DNA of 64,000 nucleotides, from positions 62,001 to 126,000 of the forward strand of contig JAZKGE010000008.1 in assembly GCA_040386075.1 (NCBI GenBank). The letters run 5' to 3'. Positions 51,901-62,100 of the stretch are shown in pieces. The notes beneath the pieces are model-generated. The model saw only the letters and a program-made list of their open reading frames with translations, did not search any database and was not told the origin of the DNA. The stretch's first letter is position 1. The number at the start of each line of letters is the position of its first letter. Origin of the DNA: UBA4416 sp040386075. GTDB lineage: Bacteria; Bacteroidota; Bacteroidia; B-17B0; Aurantibacillaceae. A program made the translations under genes and the position numbers.

Positions 51901-52792
51901 AGGTGGTTTGCCATTGCGTTGTTAAGTTAGAGGTTGCCATTTTTAATATGTAATAGTTGTAGCCCTGTCCGCCTACCATGGTGGCTCCTGCCAAATAAGC
52001 ATTACCTGATGCATCAATTACCAAATCACTCACAACATCTACCGAGTTGGTGGTAGTAGCGGTGCTTGTATTGGTGGCTGTTAAACTTCCCGTGCTTTGT
52101 GTTAAAGTAATGGTATTATACTTATAGCTGTTAGCGGCATGGGTTACTGCTCCCGAGATCAGCACATTGCTTCCGCTTAAGGCTACCTTATAGGCTGCAT
52201 CATCCAGGTTAGAGCTATAGTCGTAAGCATTTACCCATTGTTGTGTGCCCGAGCTGTTATACTTAATGGTTAAAAAATCGGTATTAAAACTGCCGTTATA
52301 TCCGCCGCCTGTGGCGTACACATTTCCGCTGGCATCCACACGGATATCTTTTCCTGTTTCAGGCAGATCATTTCCTCCATCGTAAGTGGCTACCCACTGG
52401 CTTGTACCTGCTGCATCGTATTTAATGGTAAGCATATCAGTTGTTCCCACGGTGGTATTGGTGGTAACTGCTCCTGTTAAATAGGCATGGGTATCGGTTA
52501 CAAACAAGCCTCCTGCAAAATCGTGTAAACCGGGTGTCCCGTATTGCCTGATCCATAATTGTACACCGCCAGAATTGTATTTGGCAAGTAGTAGGTCGGT
52601 TGCCCCAAGGCTGTCAAGCGTAGCGCCTGCCACATACACATTACCATAGCTATCGGTTTTGGTAATGTTCTTATAAAAAAAGTTTTGTGAGCCCGCGGTG
52701 GTGCTCCAGTCTAAAAAGGCCTTGGGTTCGCTTTGCGCGCCCAGCATCATACTTAATAAAGTAAATGCGCATAGTAACAGGTTTTGTTTCAT
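48905..52792 (-). CDS. Large secreted SBBP-repeat protein with T9SS type A sorting domain
   Basis: A 1295-residue exported protein: signal peptide MKQNLLLCAFTLLSMMLGAQ. Residues of about 40-440 are SBBP-type repeats (LLLAKYNSGGVQLWIRQYG, DASGNVYATGGG), then a DUF7948-like domain (about 460-680; YYQNKGQIADPSG, GIKYYFIVKPGGNPADIAMT), then more SBBP repeats (about 700-1200) and a type A tail (LLAYPNPATNKLTINLDNQN to YTAKFIKQ), which differs from its neighbours' tails. Likely a beta-propeller-type surface protein. First of a four-gene same-strand run. Confidence 0.88.
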   Translation of the reverse strand: MKQNLLLCAFTLLSMMLGAQSEPKAFLDWSTTAGSQNFFYKNITKTDSYGNVYVAGATLDSLGATDLLLAKYNSGGVQLWIRQYGTPGLHDFAGGLFVTDTHAYLTGAVTTNTTVGTTDMLTIKYDAAGTSQWVATYDGGNDLPETGKDIRVDASGNVYATGGGYNGSFNTDFLTIKYNSSGTQQWVNAYDYSSNLDDAAYKVALSGSNVLISGAVTHAANSYKYNTITLTQSTGSLTATNTSTATTTNSVDVVSDLVIDASGNAYLAGATMVGGQGYNYYILKMATSNLTTQWQTTWNGTDNLDDVAKGIQVDASGNVYVTGYSTTLAQGRDMVTKKYNSSGTLQWTETYNSAVNGNDEGADIAIDASGNIYVTGSTASEINQSDYYTIKYNSSGTKLWDVQNDATHTNDMSTNITLDSLNNVIISGSTETAPGTYKYYTAQLVQKDVITPTDYNLEIPDPSFMYYQNKGQIADPSGALVPDVKFYTHHTYPAFCFKKNSMSMIFSMSNDISDVDTLHRIDMTFDNVKSSSKTYPMEEQKKGYLNYYLGHTGADGVTGVFGNKYLFTPEIYTNIDVIYSSNENGIKYYFIVKPGGNPADIAMTFTGATSYSLDGTTNALSINSSIGSLTYDRPTVYQLTTGNSTVAVSSWTPAWQTNGGSNKYTFNSGSYTSSLTLIIEVDQGNSIVSFGSGATLCWSTYFGGSTLDESQAITKDDVGNQFIAGHTMSPSPVFPTTTTAFQGAIIGELSGFYSKFNTSNALIYSTYYGGGGGGYYTSFFDIKCKNSNEILVAGYTTCNNAGTMIKSLSGAYNNASYPGGSSAGFITRFDASGNRVWASYLGGASSRIKAIDFDSNGNLYAGGYTSSTNFPLTTTPNYNQSFGGVDDSYLLKLNSSYAMSWSTYIGGNSYDRLTTIKVDNSNRVLVFGSTESSNFPTFSTGSAFIDNSLGGTVDNFVGAFSSTAQRLWLTYLGGSGYEAGMEEGLNNIATNNSSIFVVGSTQSSNFPFLNPGGAAFYDNSISTNTFPGYAVGDGYITEFDMTTFQQKWGTVVSGDGVSVFKAAVIDGSGNLFITGSTGDHTIPLISATAAYNQSTYPGGAIAPTPSYQEDGILLNFKTATRDLVWSTLIGGYNDHPYGEDLYDMMIMGSDIYITGHTSSRNNPSYGLFPLWNPGSGAYFDGSFNGNAFDSQDAFVAKFCYNNITGINEIQDKTHHSLLAYPNPATNKLTINLDNQNFMSNLIVTIYSSNGQLVYDADYNLNTGTIEINTANMAEGMYLIKVSDKINNYTAKFIKQ

Positions 52793-52936
52793 GTGCTTTG
52801 GTTTTAGTGTTAGTAATAGTTTAAAAAGGAAGGGGCCGTGATCAGGACAGAACGGCAGAATAGTTCAAATCAAAGAACATATCCGCATATAACACCAAAA
52901 CTAAACCAGCGGTTTCGTTATGTCAATAGCAAACAA

Positions 52937-52966
52937 AAAAATACCTTACAGATGTAAGGTATTTTT
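52937..52966 (-). terminator. Intrinsic terminator of the giant-adhesin operon
   Basis: AAAAATACCTTAC and GTAAGGTATTTTT form a perfect 13-bp stem with loop AGAT. On the minus strand it is followed by T7, 28 bases after the PorP/SprF stop. Confidence 0.9.
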
Positions 52967-52994
52967 AAAAATGTAACATAAAAAAGCAGTAAAA

Positions 52995-53894
52995 CTACAT
53001 CTTAGGCAGGATCAATCGTTTTAAAATATCAGGTACTTCGGTAATTTTGTAACCAAAGGTTATTTCGTGGAAACCTGTCGTTACCGTTTTAAACTGGCTG
53101 TTGCTTGATTTGTAGCCGTAACCTATGCTCAGATTTTCGATGTTAACGCCAAACATAGCGCAAAATGTTTTATTGGTTTGGTATCCGCCCTGTATCCAGA
53201 TCATGTCTTTATACATGCCTTTCACAAAAAATGAAGTTACATCTTTGGTAACAGGAATTCGTTGGTAACATAACCAGGGTATAATTTTAAATTCGTCGTT
53301 TGCTTTAATGGTATAAAATGCAGCGGCGTTTATATAACTGTTGAACGGTTCGTTGGTGGTGATGATGTGCGGCATCGAGAAGCTCAGGTCCAATCCTTTG
53401 TAATTGTATAAAAACCCAGCGCCTGCTGCAAACTGGTTGGTGTTATAATACGATTTGGTTAAAGTTGGATCTGATTGATCCAGCATCTGGTAATTATCAA
53501 TGCGGTTGATCAAAAGGCTGTTCTTTAAAAGTCCGGCAGATAAGCCCAGTGTGAATTTCATATCATCATTGATCTTCGCAATGTATGCGTAAGAAAGGTC
53601 TGCTTTCAGGATCTGGAAGGCACCGCGCGTATCCGATATGATCCTTGTACCCAATGCCTGTTTTTTAGAGATCCTTGAATGCATCCCAAACATGTAATTC
53701 TTGTTGGCATAATTAACGCCTTTGTTTTGGGTTTGCGCAGATAGCACAATGTTCAGTCCTTCATCCTTACCTGTGTAAGCAGGGTTTACATTGAACATGT
53801 TGTTCACCTTAAAGGAATAAAAATCATACGACAACACCTGGGCTTTAGTGGTAAATGCTATCAGTATAAAGATAAAATAAAATAGGTTTTTCAT
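52995..53894 (-). CDS. PorP/SprF-family outer-membrane protein
   Basis: A 299-residue exported protein beginning MKNLFYFIFILIAFTTKAQ, then the family opening DFYSFKVNNMFNVNPAYTGK, about six pairs of beta strands (for example SYAYIAKINDDMKFTLGLSA) and IHEITFGYKI-like ending. PorP/SprF proteins are outer-membrane barrels tied to type IX secretion; in Flavobacterium johnsoniae SprF is needed to export the type B protein SprB. Here it follows a type B protein by 27 bases, the same arrangement, so it most likely serves that protein. Confidence 0.93.
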   Translation of the reverse strand: MKNLFYFIFILIAFTTKAQVLSYDFYSFKVNNMFNVNPAYTGKDEGLNIVLSAQTQNKGVNYANKNYMFGMHSRISKKQALGTRIISDTRGAFQILKADLSYAYIAKINDDMKFTLGLSAGLLKNSLLINRIDNYQMLDQSDPTLTKSYYNTNQFAAGAGFLYNYKGLDLSFSMPHIITTNEPFNSYINAAAFYTIKANDEFKIIPWLCYQRIPVTKDVTSFFVKGMYKDMIWIQGGYQTNKTFCAMFGVNIENLSIGYGYKSSNSQFKTVTTGFHEITFGYKITEVPDILKRLILPKM

Positions 53895-53921
53895 TGGTCT
53901 TGGTATTAGTGTCGTATGTGT

Positions 53922-56084
53922 TTAGTTTACAATAGTGATATTTCCCTGGTATGTTTTTTTAGTATTCTTAAAAACATAATAATAGTTTCCGGTTGGTAAT
54001 GGTGTACCATTTAATTTTCCGTCAAACTCGTTGTTATAATCGCTTGGGGCTTCATAAACAATGTGCCCAAACTGATCGAAGATCTGTAAGGCAAATTCTT
54101 TATAAATATCTACGTTCTCAATCTTCCAGAAATCATTTTTATTATCTCCGTTAGGCGAAATATAGTTAGTTGATGGTAAAGGAATAGAATTTCCAACGAT
54201 ATCAATGATGTTGATATCAAAGGCTTTTTCAAGCGTTAAGCCTTCAAGGTCGGTTGATCTCACACGAATGTGGTAAAGGTCTTTTACTTCCGAATTTGTT
54301 TTGCCAAGGATATATAACTTATCATCTTGTATCTCAAACTCTGAGTTATCATCAGCTCCTGATCCACTTACCAGGGCATAGGTAAAATAATCAGGATGAT
54401 CATTGTCAAGCGTTCTTATTTTACTGACATAAAAGAATGGTTCGTTATCTTCTGTAACATCTGTGGTATCGATCATGATATCCAGAGGCGCTTCGTTTAC
54501 GTTGTAAATTTTTATAGAGAATACTTTTTCAACTGTTAAACCTCCGTTGTCGGTCGACATGATCCTGATGCTATAGAACTGGCCTGTATACGTATAACTT
54601 AAGTTAGATAACAACTGGCTTCCTGAAACGGTGAACAAACTGTTATCGGTATCTCCTGTTCCGGTTGCTAATGCGTAACTATGGGTTGCCCCGGCATCTT
54701 CATCGGTTGATGAGAAATTGCCAATGAAAGATCCTACCGGTTTTAATTCCTGGATGCTGTCGGTTGATAAAGCAATGTCGGTTGGAACATCATTGATATC
54801 ATTCACAACTACCGTAAATGTTTTTACATAATAAGCCGCATACGGATCGGTTGCGCGAATGTTAACGAAGATCGAATCTTTTAACTCAAAGTTATAAGAT
54901 GCATTTGAATATAATACATTACCAACAATAGTTACACTTGCGCTGTCAAGCCCCGACTCTACCGTTAAGGTATGCGTGTCGGCCAGGTCATTATCAATTA
55001 CCGTTAATGTACCTATCGATGTTCCAACCGGCATGTTCTCATCAATGGTATAGTTATTAATTAAGATGTCGCTTGGTGCATCGTTTATATTAGATACATT
55101 TAGTGTAAAGGTGTTCTCAATAAATAAACCGCCTAAATCGGTTGAACGTGCGCGGATAAAATAAATAGACTGTAATGTATAATCCAGTTGAAAAACATTA
55201 TACAATGTGTCATTCTGAATATAGAATTGTGCATTATCCGTATCGCCTGTACCGGTAACAAGCGTATACACATGGGCATCATTCAGGTCAGGATCAACCG
55301 TTGAGAATTCTCCCATAAAACTTCCGGCTTGTTGATGATCACTGATAAATGGTGAGCTTAAATACAAAGCTGTTGGTGCATCATTACCATTGATAATGGT
55401 AATGGTAAATGTTTCTATATAAGAACAACCGCCATTATCGTCTACGTGGATCTCGATCACTTTAACCGAATCGGTTTCGTAATCATAATTGGCATTTACC
55501 TGTAATTGATTTCCAACGATTGAAAATTCTGTATTCTCTGCCTGGCCTGTAGTTAATGAATAATTAAACGTTGATCCAGCATCCTGATCGGTAGCCGATA
55601 ATGTTGCAATAGGCGTTCCTAAAGGCGAGTTTTCAGTAATAGTATAATTGGAAATGGCAATATCTGTAGGTACGTGATTCGTATACATCATAAAAGGGTT
55701 AACCAATGTTCCTGTTTGTGATCCCTGGTTAAAGATAACAGAATCCAGTACATTTAAAACCGTATTGTTGGATGCATTATAAATTTGGAATTTTACCAAC
55801 TCACCACTTACAATATTACTCTTGATAGTTAGTAAGCCCAGTTTATTTGCACCTGCCGAAGTTCTTGTTTTTACAACGCCGCGGCACTGGGTACCAACAA
55901 ATGCAGCAATGTAATTATTGGTATCTGCCAGGTCAACACAGGCCTCATTGGCTTTGCTGGTCATTGTCATTTGATACTGATAGGTTGCAACATTTACCGT
56001 CCAGGTGGAAGGCACTTGAGCAACACTAATGCCTGCAAGCTGCAATAAAACTATAACTAAAAAGAACCGTTTTACTTTATTCAT
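53922..56084 (-). CDS. Cadherin-repeat surface protein with T9SS type B (CHU_C) sorting domain
   Basis: A 720-residue exported protein. After a signal peptide (RFFLVIVLLQLAGISVAQ) comes a 110-residue domain (TWTVNVATYQYQMTM, IAAFVGTQCRGVVKT) also found in the neighbouring giant protein. Four or five cadherin-like repeats follow (for example TDIAISNYTITENSPLG, GNDAPTALYLSSP), then a type B tail: NYISPNGDNKNDFWKIENVD, FDQFGHIVYEA, GTPLPTGNYYYVFKN. Type B tails usually pair with a PorP/SprF gene, which is the next gene downstream. A gliding or adhesion role is inferred. Confidence 0.92.
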   Translation of the reverse strand: MNKVKRFFLVIVLLQLAGISVAQVPSTWTVNVATYQYQMTMTSKANEACVDLADTNNYIAAFVGTQCRGVVKTRTSAGANKLGLLTIKSNIVSGELVKFQIYNASNNTVLNVLDSVIFNQGSQTGTLVNPFMMYTNHVPTDIAISNYTITENSPLGTPIATLSATDQDAGSTFNYSLTTGQAENTEFSIVGNQLQVNANYDYETDSVKVIEIHVDDNGGCSYIETFTITIINGNDAPTALYLSSPFISDHQQAGSFMGEFSTVDPDLNDAHVYTLVTGTGDTDNAQFYIQNDTLYNVFQLDYTLQSIYFIRARSTDLGGLFIENTFTLNVSNINDAPSDILINNYTIDENMPVGTSIGTLTVIDNDLADTHTLTVESGLDSASVTIVGNVLYSNASYNFELKDSIFVNIRATDPYAAYYVKTFTVVVNDINDVPTDIALSTDSIQELKPVGSFIGNFSSTDEDAGATHSYALATGTGDTDNSLFTVSGSQLLSNLSYTYTGQFYSIRIMSTDNGGLTVEKVFSIKIYNVNEAPLDIMIDTTDVTEDNEPFFYVSKIRTLDNDHPDYFTYALVSGSGADDNSEFEIQDDKLYILGKTNSEVKDLYHIRVRSTDLEGLTLEKAFDINIIDIVGNSIPLPSTNYISPNGDNKNDFWKIENVDIYKEFALQIFDQFGHIVYEAPSDYNNEFDGKLNGTPLPTGNYYYVFKNTKKTYQGNITIVN

Positions 56085-56104
56085 GATATGAGTTTGAAAA
56101 TTTT

Positions 56105-56136
56105 AAGTGTTCCCTTTATTTCTAAAGGGAACACTT
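56105..56136 (-). other. Strong intergenic hairpin between giant protein and type B gene
   Basis: AAGTGTTCCCTTT (56105-56117) and AAAGGGAACACTT (56124-56136) form a perfect 13-bp stem with a six-base loop. The minus-strand 3' side has only AAAATTTTC after it, so termination would be partial; differential expression of the two genes is an inference. Confidence 0.6.
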
Positions 56137-56147
56137 ATCTTAAAAAA

Positions 56148-59100
56148 TTATTTGGTTTTAATTACTTTGATCTGTTCGTTAACATCTCCGGTGATGCGGA
56201 TGTAATACATGCCGGCTGCAATACCACTGTTTCCTCCTAAGTATACAGTGTGCTCTTTTTTGTTTTTCACCGTTGATGAATAAACTACTTTACCTAACAG
56301 ATCTACCAATTCTACTTTTGCAGAAACAGTTGATACAAAGTTCAAAGTAAGGTTATCGCTGAACGGATTTGGATAAACACCTACATTCCCTGCAGCGCTT
56401 AATTCATTAACACCGGTTGTTACATATACAACGTTACATGAAACGGCAGCATCAACATTACTTGTATAAGGAACAGATGGTGTACCTGCCAAAGCATTGG
56501 TTGTAAACGATAATGCACTTCCGGTAGGTAAAACCGTTCCGTCGGTCACATTAAAGTATTTCAGCGTCAATGCATCTCCATCGGTATTGCTATACAAGGT
56601 CAGATAAAAGTTATAGATATTGCTTGTTGTGTTCTTGATCGGGAATGCATAACCTCTCATGGTGTTTGTTGCATCAAATGCTCCGATAGCCACATTGCCC
56701 TGATCTAACGATTCGTTACAGATATTACCTGTGATAATAGCCGACATGGTGTTAGCATACATTTCAGGTGTGAAAGGGAAAAGCGATTGGCCTGCATTTG
56801 TTGTTGTATTTGCCATTTTACCAATGTAGGTAGATAACGGATAATGGAACGTACTGGTACCTGTTGATTTTAACATGTAGCCCATTGTTGGTTTCATGTT
56901 TGTTAAACTTCCTGTCCAGCCTGTAGCATTATCGTAATAAGCAAACTCATACTGACTCTTGATCAGATCGCCGGTTACAGCGTTGTAATTACCCAATGCT
57001 TCTGCAATTCCTACATTCTTGGTTGATACATAACCTATCCAGTTCCAGCCCGGTACCACATTAATAGTAGCAATAGCCGAATCAGGATTAATGCGCTCAC
57101 CAATATGAACTAAGGTATCCATGCTTGCAGTTTTAACTTTATAGGATTGATTATTGAAGAAACCTGAACCCTGAGAAATATTTCCTAACCAGCCCAATCC
57201 TGAATCGTATTGATCGTAATTGGATGTACTTAACACAACATCTCCTGTTGAAGGACTGATCGTACTCATCAATAAGTTACTGTTAGCTAGTTTTGCTGAT
57301 TTTAATGGAAGAGAGATCCATGTCCATCCTCCATTCAATGGAATATCCAGTGCGATCTCGGTATTAGCGATAAAGGTAACCGGATTGGTAACTGTACCTA
57401 TTACATCATTCTCTACAAACATTAACGATGGTGTAACATTTACAAAGGTTAATCCACTTGATGCATCATAGATATTGAATCGGATAGAGTCTCCTGTAAT
57501 GGTATTGCTGTAAACATTTAAGAACACTTCATATCTGTCGTAAGCAGGTACGTATTGAAGATCTGCTACACCACAAATAACGCCGTTATTAAAGGCTGCA
57601 ATTTTGTTCTCAGGATTAGTTGCCATTACACCATCGATCTTCATCTGTCCGAAAATATTCATAGAGTATTGGAAATCGGATGGATTAACCGACCATGTAG
57701 GAACAGTTCCTGTAACTTTTAAATTCACCTGTAGGATCTCAGCATAGTTAAAGTCAGTCATAACACTAATGTCTGCACTGAAATCTCCAATGCTTCCACC
57801 GGCAGGAATTGTAAATACAATGTTTTGAACACTGTTCGGAGAAATAACCCCGCTTGTAGTACTTGCGGTGATCCAGCTTGGTAAACCATCAATTGTAAAG
57901 GCTTTTAATGCTCCGCCTGAGTTAACGATCGGTGCTGTAAATGTAATTACACTGTCAACCGTTTTCACAAAGTTAAACTGATCATCCTGCCATTTAACCT
58001 GGTTCTTATTAATATAGGCGATCCATGTTTTAGGCGACTGCATGATATTACCATGCATATCGTAAGCATTCTTAACAGTGATATCCAACGTTACATTTTC
58101 TATTAATTCAGGTGCTGTGGTTGGTGTTAAAATGATTTTGTCGTTATTCAAAGACCATGAATAATTAACCGTTTGAATAGGGCGCGGTAATTTAATAGTT
58201 GGTGTTTGACTGATAGACTGAACGCCGTTTTGTGCATTTACAGTTAAAGTATTTACCGACTGATCGTTAAATGTAGCTGTTAATGAAGGTGTTCCTAAAA
58301 CAGTAATATAACTTTCAAATGGCATGAATGATTGTAATCCGTATTCATTACCCATCATGCGATTTTGTTTATCGCGTTTGATCTGTTCTGTTTTACGGGC
58401 TGTATTCCATAATCTGAATTCATCCATTTTACCATTGTAATGATTATCATAATTGGTAATAGTTCCTGTTTGATAACCTCTGGCGCCTAAATATAAATAA
58501 CTGGCCGAAAGATTATTAAACGATAAAGACTGAACCGAGTTTTCTAAATTACCATCCATGTAGGCCGATAAGTTACCGTTCCTGTTCATTACCAAAGCAA
58601 AATGATGCCATGTACCGTCAAAGAAATTAGTGTTGGTTGCTACAAAATCATATCCTTTATGGTATACGTGAATTGCGCCGGCTACATCTTTTTGTATATT
58701 CCATGCATCTAATGAATCTGCACCAATACCATCACCTTTACCATTAGAGAATAAAGTAGCCACACCACTTTGAGTGGAGTTGAACCAGAACTCTAAAGTA
58801 AAGTCCATTTCCTTGTTAATGGCAATGTTTCCTGATGATACCTGGATGTTATCATCCACTCCATCAAACTGTGCTGCATAACCGTTAGGGTTGATCTCCC
58901 AGGTTGCTCCATATATATCTGCATTTCTGCTTCTGATATCGTCTTTTAATAATACACCTTCCGCTTCATCTACTTTCCAGTTATACATTAAACCTGATTG
59001 GTTACGGTTCAATACCTGGTTCATAGTTACGGTGATCTCTGATAAAGTACGTACATCATTCCATAATCTTATTTCCTGTAAATTACCGCTCAGGAAATTA

Positions 59101-62100
59101 GAGTTAGCTGGTAATGCTTTACCAAAAGCTAATTTTCCAGAGCCAATGTAATCAACAATAAAATTATTGTTCGTACCAACTAATGATCCGTCAACAAATA
59201 AAAGAGCATCAGTATTTGCGTAGTCGTAAACAACTGCATAATGATGCCAGTCGGTTGGTAAGGTAACCGGCAAAAGAGAAGTTACTGTTTGGTTCCCTAA
59301 CATGAATTTGAATTTGTTACTGTTATCAAATCCAATTTCCATTCTTTGTACCGGATCTGATCCCTGACTGATGGCAACCTGATCAACACCTGTAGCGGTT
59401 AATTTTGACCAGAACTCGATCGTGAAACTTCTCTTCTGTAAGCTTGCTCCTCCCGATACCTCAGCATAGTCTGCAGTACCATCAAAGTTCAGGCTTTCAG
59501 AGTGACGAATGTTTGTACCATTCAATACACCTCTGATGTCAAAGTTCAATAATGATAAACTACTCAAATCGATAGGCTCATTGAACTGAATGGAAATATC
59601 GTCGTTAGGATCTAAAATTCCATCGCCCGGAGTTGGAGTTCCAAAAGGAGAAGGATTCACACGATCCATAACCCCTGCTAATACAGGTGAAATAACTGTA
59701 GCATAACTTCCGTCTTTATTGTAGCAATAAGATACAGCTCTGATCTCATAGTTTCCATCAGGATAGATCTGAGGCGTAACGGTCCATTGGTATTGTGTAT
59801 AAATTTGGTTGTTTGGAATGGCTGATTGCGTTGGGTTTGGCACTTTGTAGAAGTCTTTAATTTCTAACCAACTGCTTGAGTTTCCTGGTTTTATTTCGTA
59901 ACCAATTTTTTCAAATCCAAAATTAGGATGCAATGCGCTTGTTAAAGTACTTGTATTAGCTGCAACACCATAATTGTAGTTATAATCAGAAATGGTAATG
60001 TTTGCCAGGTTATTGTTTGAATTATTAACAATAAAATTATCTGTTGGAACAGTGATCGCTAAATCAGTACAGGTAGGAATAAAGTGAACACTTACATAAG
60101 ACGTATCTGCAATATCTTCGCTACATGCCGAACTGAAAATTACCATTAAACTATCGTAATTGATTTCAATAGGTCCACGTTCGATGGTTAATGTTTTAAT
60201 AACCGAACCACCTGATGGGATGTTAAATAATGAATTGGCATTTTGTCCGTCAATTTTTAATACTGCTCCATAAGGATTGCTTGCACTTGCAATACGCACC
60301 TGCATGTCAATATCATTGTTGATCGTTAAAGGACTTTGATTGGTCAGGATGATCTGATAAACCGCAGCTTGGTTAGAAGGTATGTTTAACTGATTAGCAG
60401 GAGTAATGGCAATATTTGGCATCTCTCTTTGTACCGTTGCATTGGCAATGGTTGCAAAACCGGTAGCATTATAAGTATGAGATCCAATATAATCTGTTGG
60501 TCCTGATGGATTGTAATAGTGACAAACCACGGCGTCTTCGTACGGACACATCGTTTGACCTCCACGTGTAATGAATATATTTCCTGTTCCTTCCGGCGAT
60601 TTATAAACATCAATACTCATGATGTCTCCCGGATCTCCGTCGGTTAATGTATAATCAAAAGTATTGGTAATGGTTGTTACCGTATTACTTGATCCTGCCG
60701 ATACCTGTTTCAACGCTAGACTTGGTTTTACTAAAACACCAAATCCTCCTACGCTAAATCCTAATTGTCCTGCAACACTATTGCTAATTGCAAGCTCCCA
60801 ATCCCTGGTAATGCTCTTCGTATTATCGACCTGGTAAACATTATTTACGATAGCGGATCCCAGCGTAAAATTGTCTATTAACACGCCACCGGTATTGTTT
60901 TTACAAGCTAATTTTTCACGTTCATTTTGTGCCAAAGCTTGTTTCCAAAGTGCAATCTGTGTATTCATGATACGAACGGTATCCTGATTAACGATCTTAG
61001 CATATCCTCTGAATGTATATGACTGGCCTAATGAATCAACAGGATCATACACCGTTGGTGTTGTACTGGTAGCTAAAGCGCCCCAAATTGGATCGTCATT
61101 GTTTGATCCGAATTTTGGATTGGACGGCAATAAGGTTGTAGAGTATTTAGAAGGGCTATTTAATAAGATAGTATTTCTGATAGCCTCGAGTTGAGGAATC
61201 ACTGTGTTTTCAATTTCTTCCTGCGTGTAAGAGAATCTGGTTCTTACGTTATCCGGAGCAACCGCATACCCTATTTTCAGCGCTAAACTTTTTCCGCCAA
61301 ATGAAGTACCGAAGCAATTGCCACTGCAGGTTGCTACATCCACTAATTCTACATTAGCAGTTGGTCCTACCAGCCAATTACGGGAACGACCGATAAACAC
61401 ATCGGCTGGAGCCCCAACGTAGTCAGCATCATCACGCGTTGCAACTGAATTGGCTGAAGTGATTTCCTCTGTCATAGTTGAGTCGGAACTTTTGTTATAA
61501 CCAATGCTTAACCCCAGGGTTACTGAGTTTTCTAATGATGTCTCGACAATAAAACCGATACCAACTGCATTTTTAGCGCCCAGTAAAATATCTGTACTGA
61601 TTCCGGCATCTGTTTCTTTAGCGTTTGAAAAAGAAGTTGTTTTAGTTACTGTACTTCCTGAGGTCCATTTAGATGAACTTCCTGATCCCGGAGGATCACG
61701 TAAAATGAAATCTAACTGTTCAGGCCCTTGAGTTGAGATACCTGTACCTGTAATTTTTTTACCAACCACAATAGCGTGGAAGTTTCCGTTGGATGGCGTA
61801 GTTGTTGAATTTGGCATCCAGGGCACAGAAGATGCGCCATCCGGTACAACCACTACTTGAATGTCTTTTGAGTAACCTAATGCCGGCGTTAATGTATTGT
61901 CGGCAATGTTAGGAGAACCACACACAAAAGAATAGGTTCCTACACCATTTGCAAAACTAAAGGCCGAGTTAGGGTCAATACCATCTACAAGGTCGTTAGT
62001 GATAAAAGCATTAGCATTTAATAAAACCGTATCCGTTACCGGCGTTGTTGCATTATCAAAATTGGTATATACTTCATTTGCTGTAATTTTTGCTTTATAT

